Origin: Pycnopodia helianthoides
Lineage: Eukaryota; Echinodermata; Asteroidea; Forcipulatida; Asteriidae
Direction of reading: 5' to 3'
NCBI GenBank assembly: GCA_032158295.1
Contig: CM063246.1
Coordinates: 20,536,135-20,600,134, forward strand
DNA length: 64,000 nt
Shown here: piece by piece, positions 56,301-64,000 of the stretch
Layout of the letters: every line of letters begins with the position of its first letter
Position numbering within the stretch: position 1 is the first letter of the stretch
The notes under the pieces: model-generated
Databases searched by the model: none
Told to the model about the DNA's origin: nothing
What the model saw: only the letters and a program-made list of their open reading frames with translations
Made by a program: the position numbers and the translations under genes

Positions 56301-57768
56301 GGAGCATCTGGCCTCAAGTCCCTGGGCCCAATTTCATAGAGCTGCTTTAAGCACAAAAAATAGCTAAGCACAATAAAAATTATGCTCACCAGAATAAGGT
56401 TACCAGCCAAACTACTACCATGCCAAATGTACAATTTGCGACTGGTATCCTGCTCATCTCTACTTAGCAGATAATTGTTAAGCAATTTGTTCTGCTTAAG
56501 CAGCTCTATGAAATCGGGCCCTGGTTGTAGCTGTTGTGGCCTTGGGGAAGAAGAGGTGCCCATGACCAAGTTAAAAGGACCTTTCCCCTTTATAGGAGAA
56601 ATGCATCAGAGCCCAATTTCATAGAGCTGCTAAGCACAACAATTTGCTTAGCATGAAATTTCTTCATTGATAAAAACAGGATTACCAACCAAATTTCCAC
56701 GTGATTTTCAGGATAAGCAAACAACAGCTGAATACCAATAACAAGCAATATTCCGCCACATGGAAATTTGGTTGGTAACCCTGTTTTTATCAAGGAAGAA
56801 ATTTCATGCTAAGCAAATTGTTGTGCTTAGCAGCTCTATGAAATTGGGCCCAGGACTGGAATAAAAAATTAAAGATTTAAAGATGAAAAGATGCAGACAA
56901 ACTTTGAATACAGACACGGCCTGCTTTCGGCACCGTTTGACCTACCTTGATATAGCAAGGTCAGCTTTTTGTCTGGCAATATTTGCTGCTTGATTTGCTG
57001 CTTCCACCGCCCGTTCCACCCTATCGCTGATTCGCTTGGATCCAATCACAAATAGTTTCTTCTTCCCCGAAGCCACCAAGATATTGTTCTTCCACTTCCC
57101 CTCCTCCTTGTGCCCGTCGGGGTACGTGAGACAGCCGTATCCGTGCCGTTTGTTCTGGTGCCACTCCCCGGCATACTGAAAGGCGTCCGAGCGCTGGCTG
57201 ATCCCCACCCCCGAGCGTTTGTCCTGTTTCCATTCTCCGAGGAACACTTCGGTGATGTCTCCCGTCGCCTCCTCATCATGGAGGTGACTCGGATGACTGA
57301 AGTCGCTGTCCATGACGGAGGATTGGAGCGAGCTGGAGCTCATCCGACTCTCGCTCTCATTACTCTTCAACGAGTCCTGATGGTTGAGTCGTGGACGGAA
57401 GGACGCCACGCTCCCCTGCGTGCTGTCAGAGCCGTCCTTGTGACCCTGGGAGCCATTCTTGTCCTTCTTTCGTTTGGTTCTCAGCCCGATCAGGGCCTTG
57501 CTCACACGCACGGCGTCCCCGCGTTTAAACGTTCCGCCCCGACTCTCCGTGTCGGTCGTCCCGTCGTCGGAGATGTCCAGAACGAACCCCCCTCTTTGGC
57601 CGAAGTTATCCGGGACGGAAGCAATGGATCCATTTTCGTGTTCACTCCGCAGTGACGTGAGAGAGGTACGGAGGGCCGGTCGTACGATGGAGGCCAACCC
57701 ATAAGGCACACTGTTGCGTATTCCACAGCCATGGCGCATTCCGCCGACCCATTGTCCCTGATAAATAC
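34284..57768 (-). CDS. JPH: Junctophilin (5' exons outside window)
   Basis: Four exons (56946-57768, 46111-46229, 35111-36099, 34284-34409) join in phase into about 685 residues ending in TGA. Seen, in order: the end of MORN repeat 6 and joining region (YQGQWVGGMRHGCGI, SVPYGLASIVRPALRTSLTS), a Ser/Lys-rich linker, two more MORN repeats (FLGEWKQDKRSGVG, YAGEWHQNKRHGYGCLTYPD), the alpha-helical segment (AVEAANQAANIARQKADLAI), a long divergent region with an E-run and K/Q-run, and a C-terminal transmembrane anchor (LVLLVLILNIGFAILFTNLF). Family knowledge: junctophilins bridge plasma membrane (MORN side) and sarco/endoplasmic reticulum (anchor) at Ca2+-signalling junctions in muscle and neurons; invertebrates usually have one gene. 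The first MORN repeats must lie beyond the right edge. Introns are about 10 kb each, repeat-filled, GT-AG. Confidence 0.95.
34689..34842. repeat. 53-bp-arm hairpin in junctophilin's last intron
   Basis: Left arm atttggttattacccttaca... (34689-34741) and right arm ...tgtacgggtaaaaccaaat (34790-34842) are inverted with a few mismatches (shared aagcactgta/tacagtgctt, ctcagtact/agtactgag). Likely two opposing SINE tails or a fold-back element. Confidence 0.85.
34925..35062 (+). repeat. tRNA-derived SINE, third family
   Basis: TGGTCTAGTGG (box A), GGTTCAAATCC (box B), then taatatgcctgtggattttg and agtactgagtaagag, whose motifs also appear in the adjacent hairpin. Acceptor and T stems do not pair, so it is not a tRNA gene. 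It ends within the intron just before the divergent-region exon. Confidence 0.7.
35111..36099 (-). CDS. JPH: Junctophilin divergent-region exon
   Basis: Encodes GTGDIKLDRKKSFFGRHLGG, IIEVKQEPSF, a long low-conservation Ser/Arg/His/Gly stretch, EEEEEEKLKQQKQKQKSKFK, and a better-ordered end (GHVRTFDGKFPARCSIRYLP). Acceptor ACACAG|GTGG, donor GTG|GTATGT, phase 0. Read-through would reach a stop soon after (CDYIKNK), which would give an anchorless isoform if the last intron were retained. Confidence 0.9.
37403..37540. repeat. Inverted repeat enclosing a short TTAGGG-like tract
   Basis: ctattttccgacaccc (37433) and ggggtgtcggaacatag (37521) are inverted ends, extended outward by ctatgtgactgc / gagcagtcac. 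The centre (37467-37489) reads cctaaccccaaccctaaccc, about three CCCTAA units. Confidence 0.75.
39387..39511. repeat. 25-bp-arm hairpin with nested inner palindrome
   Basis: agccattttgagatatggtg... (39387-39411) pairs with 39487-39511 with one mismatch. Inside, ggtttgggt and acccaaacc form a second stem. Confidence 0.92.
40018..40098. repeat. Tandem doubling, about 34-bp unit
   Basis: aataagcaacaattatgact plus tttcacaaa occurs twice in succession, followed by a third partial unit. Confidence 0.9.
42293..42486. mobile_element. GGGCCCAATTTCAT family, copy
   Basis: tctcccaatttcataaagcc at the left, gctttatgaaattgggcccc at the right. Interior has taaccagccaaaata and ttggcaaagaaaaca. Confidence 0.8.
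42959..43316. mobile_element. MITE family E (TTAA AGGCCCTGTACA)
   Basis: TTAA at 42955-42958 and 43317-43320; ends aggccctgtacactattggt and accaatcctgtataatacct are inverted repeats with mismatches. Interior contains a symmetrical ttatcacgcgtgataa. Confidence 0.85.
43756..43878. repeat. 44-bp-arm inverted repeat
   Basis: gtccaatttcgcggctttgc (left) and gcagagccatgaaattggac (right), continuing inward to gcgcttaca / tgtaagcgc. The outer ends resemble the GGGCCCAATTTCAT family. Confidence 0.85.
45419..45616. mobile_element. GGGCCCAATTTCAT family, copy
   Basis: gggcccgatttcatagagct at the left and cctctatgaaattggaccct at the right; interior has ttgctaagcataattttg and gctggtaacc. Confidence 0.88.
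46111..46229 (-). CDS. JPH: Junctophilin helical-region exon
   Basis: Encodes ASYAREKSEMAEEAAADSRE and EGSKARQRSKELIASLPPR, an Ala/Glu/Arg-rich helix equivalent to the vertebrate segment following ARQKAD. Acceptor TTTCAG|GGCG, donor AGAG|GTAGGT. Phases match both neighbours (2 in, 1 out). Confidence 0.9.
48508..48890. mobile_element. MITE family A, TTAA target site, copy 3
   Basis: TTAA at 48504-48507 and 48891-48894; ends AGGAACATTACAGAATTGGT and its reverse complement. Interior colinear with 14699-15088 (gatcgatcggccatctgggt, catcattagaccgtgtaag). Confidence 0.95.
49222..49383. mobile_element. MITE family I (CAGGCCTGGAATT), copy 1
   Basis: caggcctggaattttatctt at the left, gtccagggcctgg at the right; interior (gaggacaaggccattttcat, gggggcaccaaggccaaga) matches 50007-50173. 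Confidence 0.85.
49966..50247. mobile_element. MITE family H, copy interrupted by another element
   Basis: 49966-50006 (aggccgtaaacaaattggtg...tgtcgctaaggg) and 50174-50247 (tagggtgttgctaaagacat...agctggaattggccctac) are the two halves of the family H element whose intact form is 14089-14223 (inverted). Confidence 0.85.
50007..50173. mobile_element. MITE family I, copy 2, nested in family H
   Basis: Perfect 13-bp ends CAGGCCTGGAATT / AATTCCAGGCCTG. Flanks ...taAGGG and tAGGGtg suggest a 4-5 bp target duplication within the host element's ctaagggtgttgcta sequence. Confidence 0.9.
50585..50810 (+). repeat. Dispersed repeat, copy 2 (partner of 1619)
   Basis: Roughly 70% similar by eye to 1619-1845 in the same orientation. 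Immediately followed by a G-run at 50823. Confidence 0.6.
53830..53932 (+). repeat. Retroposon 3' tail with (ATT)n
   Basis: gtcaagcgcctggaagctta ... gctgctagataataaaatgt, then ATT repeats. Confidence 0.55.
53972..54125. repeat. GGGCCCAATTTCAT family, one-ended copy
   Basis: gggcccaattgcataaagct followed by gaattttggctggtaaccag and gctgagcaagatt, then the right terminus is lost. Confidence 0.65.
55761..56030 (-). mobile_element. hAT-like CAGGG MITE, inverted and truncated copy
   Basis: cagggctcgagtttggggga ... tactggaccagacc ... caaagtcaacatttgg ... tttctgttcaagat matches the reverse complement of 13175-13578 for about 270 bp, then stops before the second terminus at a C-run. Confidence 0.8.
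56324..56523. mobile_element. GGGCCCAATTTCAT family, complete copy
   Basis: gggcccaatttcatagagct and agctctatgaaatcgggccc are near-perfect inverted ends; interior has aaggttaccagccaaac. Confidence 0.9.
56610..56852. mobile_element. GGGCCCAATTTCAT family, long symmetrical copy
   Basis: Nearly the whole element is an inverted repeat: gcccaatttcatagagctgc, aatttgcttagcatgaaatt, gataaaaacaggattaccaa and their complements in reverse order. It lies 93 bp from the junctophilin MORN exon donor. Confidence 0.92.
56946..57768 (-). CDS. JPH: Junctophilin exon with joining region, MORN 7-8 and helix
   Basis: Acceptor CCAACCAG|GTATT in phase 1, donor TCAAG|GTAGGT in phase 2. Encodes GIYQGQWVGGMRHGCGIRNS through ARQKADLAIS. 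The linker carries several basic-Ser clusters (RTKRKKDKN). Two antisense or shifted open frames over this exon are shadows. Confidence 0.95.
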
Positions 57769-57933
57769 CTGGTTGGAAATCAAAAGACAAACACAAATGA
57801 GAGGATAAAGTTACCACCCAACAAATTGATCCCCCTGCAAATTTCTGCTAACAGATACATTTTCTTAGCAATATATTACTTAAGCTACAACACAATAAGA
57901 AAGTTTGCAAAAATTTGCTTTTGCATATCTGGA

Positions 57934-58469
57934 CAATTCGTCACCGTATTCACGAAGAGCCACTTATGTCCAAACGCTTATTTGAGGTTTACATTTTACG
58001 CTATGCATGGCTTAAAACTGCAAAATCTGCAATACTAAAGCCACGGTTTGCAGTTAAAAACCTATCATATGATTCTGTATAAGTTTAACCTCTACATTGA
58101 CTAACTCATTTCTGTAGATATAATTGGCTAATTGCCATAGTAGTTAGTCAAAGATACGTGGCTCTTCGTGAAAACTAAAAAGTGAGATGACCTACTTAAA
58201 CACTTCACTGGATAACGTATTAAACATAGGGGCGCGCGTGTCACGTGATCACGCGTGCGCGAAGATAGGTGGCTGTTCGTGAAACGTGAAAAACAACTTA
58301 TGCTACATTTTACGCTCTTCTGTTACAACGTATTGCAATGCGTTTTCGGGGCCGATGGCTGTTCGTGAAAACATCAAATTCATTTATTGAGATAAAGGCC
58401 CCTTCCTGTAAAAGTCAATAATTTGTCATTAAAAGATAGGTGGCTCTTCGTGAAAACGGTGATGAATTG
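57934..58469. mobile_element. MITE family K (CAATTCRTCACCGTWTTCAC)
   Basis: About 30-bp inverted ends: caattcgtcaccgtattcac (57934) and gtgaaaacggtgatgaattg (ends 58469). The subterminal motif gtggctcttcgtgaaaac recurs at about 58158, 58269 (as gctgttcgtgaaac) and 58355. Confidence 0.88.
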
Positions 58470-61400
58470 GCCATGATTACAAAGAAAAGCTTAGTCTCCA
58501 CAGTCTGACAAATAAGAAGTGATGTCCAATAATGTAACAAATTTTGAAATACTGTTGGTAAAAATGCTACAAAGAATTCCAGCCAGTTCTGTAAACTGAA
58601 TAACCACTTTTTGTTCAATGCAATATTTTACATTTGAATGGAAGATAGAATAGGGCATACAAATTCAAAAGTGTTTGTAACACAAGACACTCAGACAAAT
58701 CAGTCAACTGTTGAGCTAAAAAACGTTGATGCTTTTTGTCCTGACCAATCTTGCATAATGCCTTTGACTCATTAATACAACATTTGATGCAGAACCAGCT
58801 TCAAGATTTGACCACATTTGCTTTTTGGGAAACATTAATACTTCTGGCCGTATGGTAAGGACTTACACAAGACTAAAAAAAGATCACAATAAGGAGGTTG
58901 GGCAGGATTTCTTAACATCATCTGGAGACCAAATTTTTAAAAAAAAGGACTTTAATATTGAGGAAGCATATTTAAAAAGAGAAAGAGAGAGAGAGAGCCA
59001 GTTGGGTTTACAATATGACGTCACTGAGAAACGGAGCGGACTGTACCAACTTGTCTCCAATTATCACAAGGAAAATCTCCCAGAATGCATTAACCCACTT
59101 CTCCGCTCGGAGAGACATCATTGGGGCATTCCATTTCACAGCGTCAGCATCCGAAGAAGTCAGAGGGAGAAAGATCCGCAGAGCAAGGAGGAGTGATCGC
59201 CCGCCGCCCCCCCCTTACAACTCCAAGGAGATTGGTACCGCCGTGGAGGCTGATAATGTCAAAAGATGACCCTGCGGGTAGTCTGAAGCCAGACCTGAGA
59301 ATCTTCCCAGGGTCATTTGGGTGGATAATCCGGTATCGCGACACTCTCCTTTCCAGAGAGCGTGTGAATAATATCACAGATTTATGGGAGACAGGGGACG
59401 TATGCTAAAACACTGACGCACAGAAAAATGAATTTTACGGGCCGGATATAAGACTCTTGTGTGCCTCAGATGAAACAAACAAACCAACAGTTTGGTCATA
59501 GCATTTTAACAGGTTCCAAAAACTAACTGCCAATCAACACAGTCGTTTCCACTTATTGTAATTTACATTGAGAAGTTCCATTTACAGTCGTTCCATCATT
59601 CTGACTTCTCAAAATCTTTGTTACTAACTAAAATTCAAGGTATATATTTACACTTTTATGGAGTGAGTACATTCATTTTCTATCTTCAAGTTTTCAATCA
59701 ACTCACAATACAATAAATCCCAGGCATGATCCTGTTTTGGTTTATGTCATGTCAGAGATTACGTTCACATACCATGGCACTAGAAACATGCACGCTTTTA
59801 CATGAAACATTTACTATATTTGGCACACAAACATTCCTGTGGACGATTGTTTACTAGGATGAGTTTTTCTAATCTGAGAAACTTTCAAACTAAAACTAAT
59901 CTTCTTTTTTACAAAAATTAACAACTAAAAGTTTATCACCGTACAGAATCTGTTCCATGTTTTATTACTAAACTAGGCACTCTTATCCACAGGTCACATG
60001 CACGGGTCACATTCAGTCCGCTCTAGTCAATTTGTCTTCTTTCAACCCAAAATAATTTAAAATTTACAGTCAGTTTCCCTTGTGGTTTATTACTTCAAAT
60101 GTATCTGCTGCGCAAACATCAAGAAACCAGTGACAAACAAAATGCATTTCATGGTACCAACTTGGTTCAACTTCACAAAGACTAAGATTCTTCTAAAGAT
60201 GAGTGCTGCTTACTTATTTCCATAGTGATTCGTATTATGACTTTGTAGCCAAAGAGCTAATATAGTGTTGTATTTGTCTTGTGTTTAATAAATTTGAGTT
60301 CTTGTTGAAGTTGTAAGAGCAACAGTGAACCGTCTGATTGGCCCATTGGTCTGTCGTTCAGGTCTTGCTGACATCCCCAGCTTATCATCTCTTGCAGTTA
60401 ACATCCTCAGTGGCTTTTGTTCACTTTTGCACTTATTATATAAAGAAAAAAAAATATCCAAAACAAAACACAACGACACCCTGACAAACAGACAAACAAA
60501 CAAACAAACAAAACTTGCAAAAATGAAAACAAAAATTACATTTTATATAAAGTTTAAGCCACTTTGGCTCAATCATAACAAGACCTTACAAATTGAGCCT
60601 CTAGACAATGTCAGAAAAAGTCTCACTTGACATAAATAATTTGCAATAATTTCACTGGCTGGAAACAAGCACGCTTGCTTCTTCCTGTAGAAACCTTGCA
60701 CAGAAATCTCCGCTTCACACATCGCATCTCACTGCGCAATCGTGTGAATCAAGTTACGGGGATTCAGTGTAGGAGCGACATACGGACAGCGTCTAGCTCC
60801 ACCAATGCCCAACGGATGCACGACCAGAGACCAAGGACTTCCCAACACAAATCAATTATCAACGTTTCCATGATGAGGAAACCATGGATTTTTTAAGTCC
60901 ACGCATTAACGAGTAGTCACAGAGAGCCATGGAGATGACATCTGGTGTTCCAATGGTGTTCATTGTGTGATCATCTTGTGTGTATTTAAGTCTTACATCA
61001 CGTTCTCATCTACAGAATTGAGATGTCACACGATAACCGTCCCTGGATTTTGTTACCCCCCTCGCTGAGCACAGAAATACATTTATTTACATAGCTTCCG
61101 ATTCCTTCAGGGAATGCGTATAATACCTGTGTTTATTAGTGGGGATTGAGTTTTGATTTTTTTTTTTTTTTTACCCTGGTTCGAATCCCAGTGGTTTAAT
61201 TGATGTCATAGGATTACATTATCAATTGGGTCTTGTAACCTGAGCCAGGATAGTCCACACAGCTCCCCAGTACAGTTTATCTTTCAAGGAACCCCAGACG
61301 AGAGGCTAACCCTTACAGTGCCAGCCTCGTTTTGGTAACTCTGTATCCACAGGCCGGCCATTTTTTTAAATTTTTGTTGTCGAGTAGTAGAACGTATGGG

Positions 61401-62419
61401 AATGTCGGTACAAGTATATAATAACAAAATTTGCAACTTTCAAACAAATTTTGGTTTTAATCTCAAAGGTCACTGATGCAAAAAAGGTCATACCAGCAAC
61501 AATCCGCCTGAAAAATATTTACGTCTGATGTGAAAAACAGCATGTGAAGTCCCTAAAAGTAAAGTGCTGCTTATTTTTTATGGCCGTACTCAAAATAAAC
61601 GGTGGGCCTATGAACATCCACAAAATCCCTGACAAAACCGTTTTTGGCTGTTTTTTTCCTAAGAATCGACTAATGCTAAAAATAAAAGCTAAGTACCCGG
61701 ATCTCAGACAAACATATCGGATGTCACTAACACCCGCGTGCACGCGTACATGTCCAAGTTTGATGTTTACTTAAGTGTACTAGTGCAGTTGGGGGGCGTC
61801 GATGAGGCGGTGATTGTGCAAGGGGTGGAATGTTTGTCTGACAGCCGAGTATTTTTGGAGCAAAATTGACGTCATTAGTGCAGAGAGCTATTTGATGAAC
61901 CTTTCGTTGGTTGGATAAACAGAGCTAAAACAGTGTTTCTCTTTCAAAGAGTGAATGTACTTTCCCCGTAAGGTGGAATTACACATGAACAGTGCGTATG
62001 GTCACTTCCTTTGGAGTTCCTCCAACATTCTCCTCAAATCTTCAAAGGTTTCCTCTAGGTCTGCAGTTTACGGATTACAGATCTCTATTGGAGATTCTTT
62101 GGTTTCATCACAAGGACGTACGAATGACATGATATCGAGCTCGTCCCTTCCTTCCGCTGACAAAAAAACCAACGCTTGAAACACACAAGCATCCAGGTAT
62201 GCTGTCATCATTTTCTCAAAGACGGGTGCATTTCATGCAGAAAGACTCATTCTCAGGATGATTTGTAATTGAACCATTTTTGTACGTAAAGCAGACTTTG
62301 TCATCGAGTCTTTTTAAGGTCACATCTCAAGTCAAGTCTCAAGTCCCAAAATAGTGCGACTCAAGTCCAACTCCCAGACTCAAGTTGCCAACGCTAATGT
62401 CACGAAACTAAAGAATATA

Positions 62420-62639
62420 GAGTGCCGAAGGCGCAAGATGTGGAACCTATCTATTGTTGGAGCGTGAAATACACATGGGTGCCATTTCACCAAGCAAATG
62501 TTTCGCTATACCATTGATAGCTATGGTCATTGATTGTACTGATCTACTGTTGCAGCAAAAGAGTTACTCGTTGAAATGGCGTCTGAGTAAACAATTCACA
62601 TTTCAGCCCCGAGTTCCCTATCTTGCACCTTCGGCACTC
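62420..62639. mobile_element. MITE family F, copy 2
   Basis: Ends GAGTGCCGAAGGCGCAAGAT and atcttgcaccttcggcactc (one mismatch), flanked by TATA on both sides, so the target duplication is TA or TATA. Interior matches 9215-9438. Confidence 0.93.
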
Positions 62640-63739
62640 TATAATCTATGAAATTGACTGAGCCTTTGATTATGTGCACTTAGTAACTGTTATGGTTATT
62701 AGTGGACATTTTTCGGGTAATGGAACCAAAGTATCCTTTAAAAGTGTCTTTGCCCGGTAACCCGTAGGCCTGAAGGTAACCCGTGAAGAGAAAATGGTGA
62801 AGAACTCTCAGCTTTTAGATGTGGGAGGAAAACCCCCAACCGGGGTTCCACCTACCATGTGACATAGCAACACTGGATTTAGTCTGTGGAATTCAAGTTG
62901 AGCATTCACTTTGTGACTGAACAAGCTGTTGTACCAGACATCATTCAAATCGAACACACAGGTGGCTCATTGGCCGGTAACTTTTTTTCTCTCCTGCCCA
63001 GTGACTATTGCAGGAAGATCAGCCGTGGTGGCATTCCCCCTTTAATCTTTTCCCCATTGCATGCTCACTCTGAAGCGCTGCATTGAAAGTGTCAAAATAT
63101 TCATTAAGAGTGGGGCCGAGAAATTGATAACATTTGAGTCACATAATCTGTCGGAACATTGCAGCTGTTGTCCGCAGACAGCAAGATCCCGCCACGTCGA
63201 ACTGAGTTAATGCCGCGCTCGTCCTCAGCGGATAACAAACATGATTATGAATTCGATCATTTCTTTCCAATGTTCTCTTTTTGTTCGGTGCAGGTAGTAT
63301 AGATTTGTTTACACAACTGTCATTCTGAGGTTTAAAACTAACATGTAATTGGATTTTGATTGTCTCTTTTCTCAATTAACACGTCTTAGCCACTCGGCCT
63401 GTGAAATTTTCATCAAATAAAATGGTAACTTTTTCAAGAAAAAGACACAAGTTCTTTTTAAAGGGATTTTTTAAAATTTATGTTTGTACATGTCGTGTAT
63501 AGGCTTTATTTGATGTGGCAAATAAGAAATTAAAAAATGTTATTGAAGGGGAAAATAATTTTGAACATGGTTGTGTATAGGCGGGTTATACCCAAAGAGC
63601 AATTGAGACAGTCTCAAGTTTATCAAAACTAACTCTTGAGTTAAAAAATCATTCATGGTTTTTGTTGATTGATTTTGGTTTTAATATCCGTTCATACATC
63701 ATTCACACCTCATTGGTTTGCACCACGTCAGCCAGCAAG

Positions 63740-63905
63740 TACAAGTAAGTTTAGGGTATCAGGCTGGCCTATAGTGGTTTCTTTCCCTGCCTTTCACCTC
63801 AGTGGACCCCAGTTCCAATCCCACTCAGACTGGAGGCCTGCGTGTGGAATGACTTTTCAGTCCCCAACCTGATTGCGAGGGTTTGGATACCAAGTGCATT
63901 TGGAA
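63740..63905 (+). repeat. tRNA-derived SINE, second family, copy 2
   Basis: cctttcacctcagtggaccc then cagttccaatcccac (degraded box B), matching the head of 7190-7345. Confidence 0.6.
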
Positions 63906-64000
63906 ATGTAACTCTGCGACAGAACGTGTTTAGACATTCTGGGCCTCTTAAACCTCCCGTGGGCAAGTAAAAAGCACAGTTTACTAGCCTTGTGCGGGCT

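Larger units (their letters stand above)
46230..56945. other. Junctophilin intron (about 10.7 kb)
   Basis: No exon recognised. Holds poly-C (47239-47258) and poly-A (52664-52687) tracts, MITE family A at 48508, two CAGGCCTGGAATT elements, an interrupted family H copy, a dispersed repeat at 50585, a retroposon tail ending in (ATT)n at 53911-53932, a hAT-like copy at 55761 and two GGGCCCAATTTCAT copies next to the MORN exon. Confidence 0.6.
57769..64000. other. Junctophilin 5' intron, continuing past the window
   Basis: No MORN-repeat exon was found on the minus strand here, so the upstream exons lie beyond 64000. Contents: MITE at 57934-58469, a GC-richer stretch at about 59080-59300 with no coding match, MITE F at 62420, SINE-like pieces at about 61170-61200 (ctggttcgaatcccag) and 63740-63900. 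Confidence 0.6.

Noticed and set aside
57110..57655. 181-codon plus-strand ORF
   Set aside because: Shadow of the GC-rich junctophilin MORN exon on the other strand.
58825..59196. 123-codon plus-strand ORF with KRERERES
   Set aside because: Purine-rich simple sequence (gagagagaga) in an intron, no ATG-supported start, no homology recognised.

Overview
This window is animal nuclear DNA. Its genes are split by spliceosomal introns, only a few percent of it is coding, and small non-autonomous transposable elements and tRNA-derived SINEs are dense. The gene families (SLC9A8-type Na+/H+ exchanger, heparan-sulfate 3-O-sulfotransferase, SLC46 transporter, junctophilin) and the repeat types suggest a marine invertebrate deuterostome, most likely an echinoderm. 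That assignment is inference, because no mitochondrial or rRNA marker is present.

Layout from left to right. (1) 293-11516, minus strand: eleven exons of an SLC9A8/NHE8-like exchanger, from signal peptide to the motif just before the last conserved transmembrane block; the 3' end is off the left edge. One intron (3150-3383) has the full signature of a minor-spliceosome (U12-type) AT-AC intron. (2) 11767-12685 and 16986-18101, plus strand: two near-identical copies of a heparan-sulfate 3-O-sulfotransferase gene in a tandem segmental duplication that also includes about 2 kb of 3' flank. The right copy is intact (371 aa, type II membrane protein). The left copy has lost its start codon and membrane anchor, has a Pro-to-Leu change in the PAPS-binding RDPV motif, and starts only about 250 bp from the NHE8 start codon. 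(3) 20755-24468, plus strand: a five-exon SLC46-family transporter of 478 aa, complete. (4) 24469-34283: intergenic, with repeats and no supportable gene. (5) 34284-57768, minus strand: the last four coding exons of a junctophilin, from the MORN joining region to the C-terminal membrane anchor; the 5' exons with the first MORN repeats lie beyond the right edge. 57769-64000 is therefore intron.

Most structure outside exons is mobile DNA. At least ten short inverted-repeat families can be recognised by matching ends: several with TTAA target sites (one with piggyBac-like CCC ends), a hAT-like CAGGG family, a CAGGCCTGGAATT family found nested inside another element, a GGGCCCAATTTCAT family with seven copies or fragments, and large near-perfect hairpins. 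No transposase or reverse-transcriptase ORF was recognised. The four gene families are not an operon-like functional unit. The most notable signals are the AT-AC intron, the decaying sulfotransferase duplicate, and insertion events that can be ordered in time because one duplicated segment has the element and the other has the empty site.
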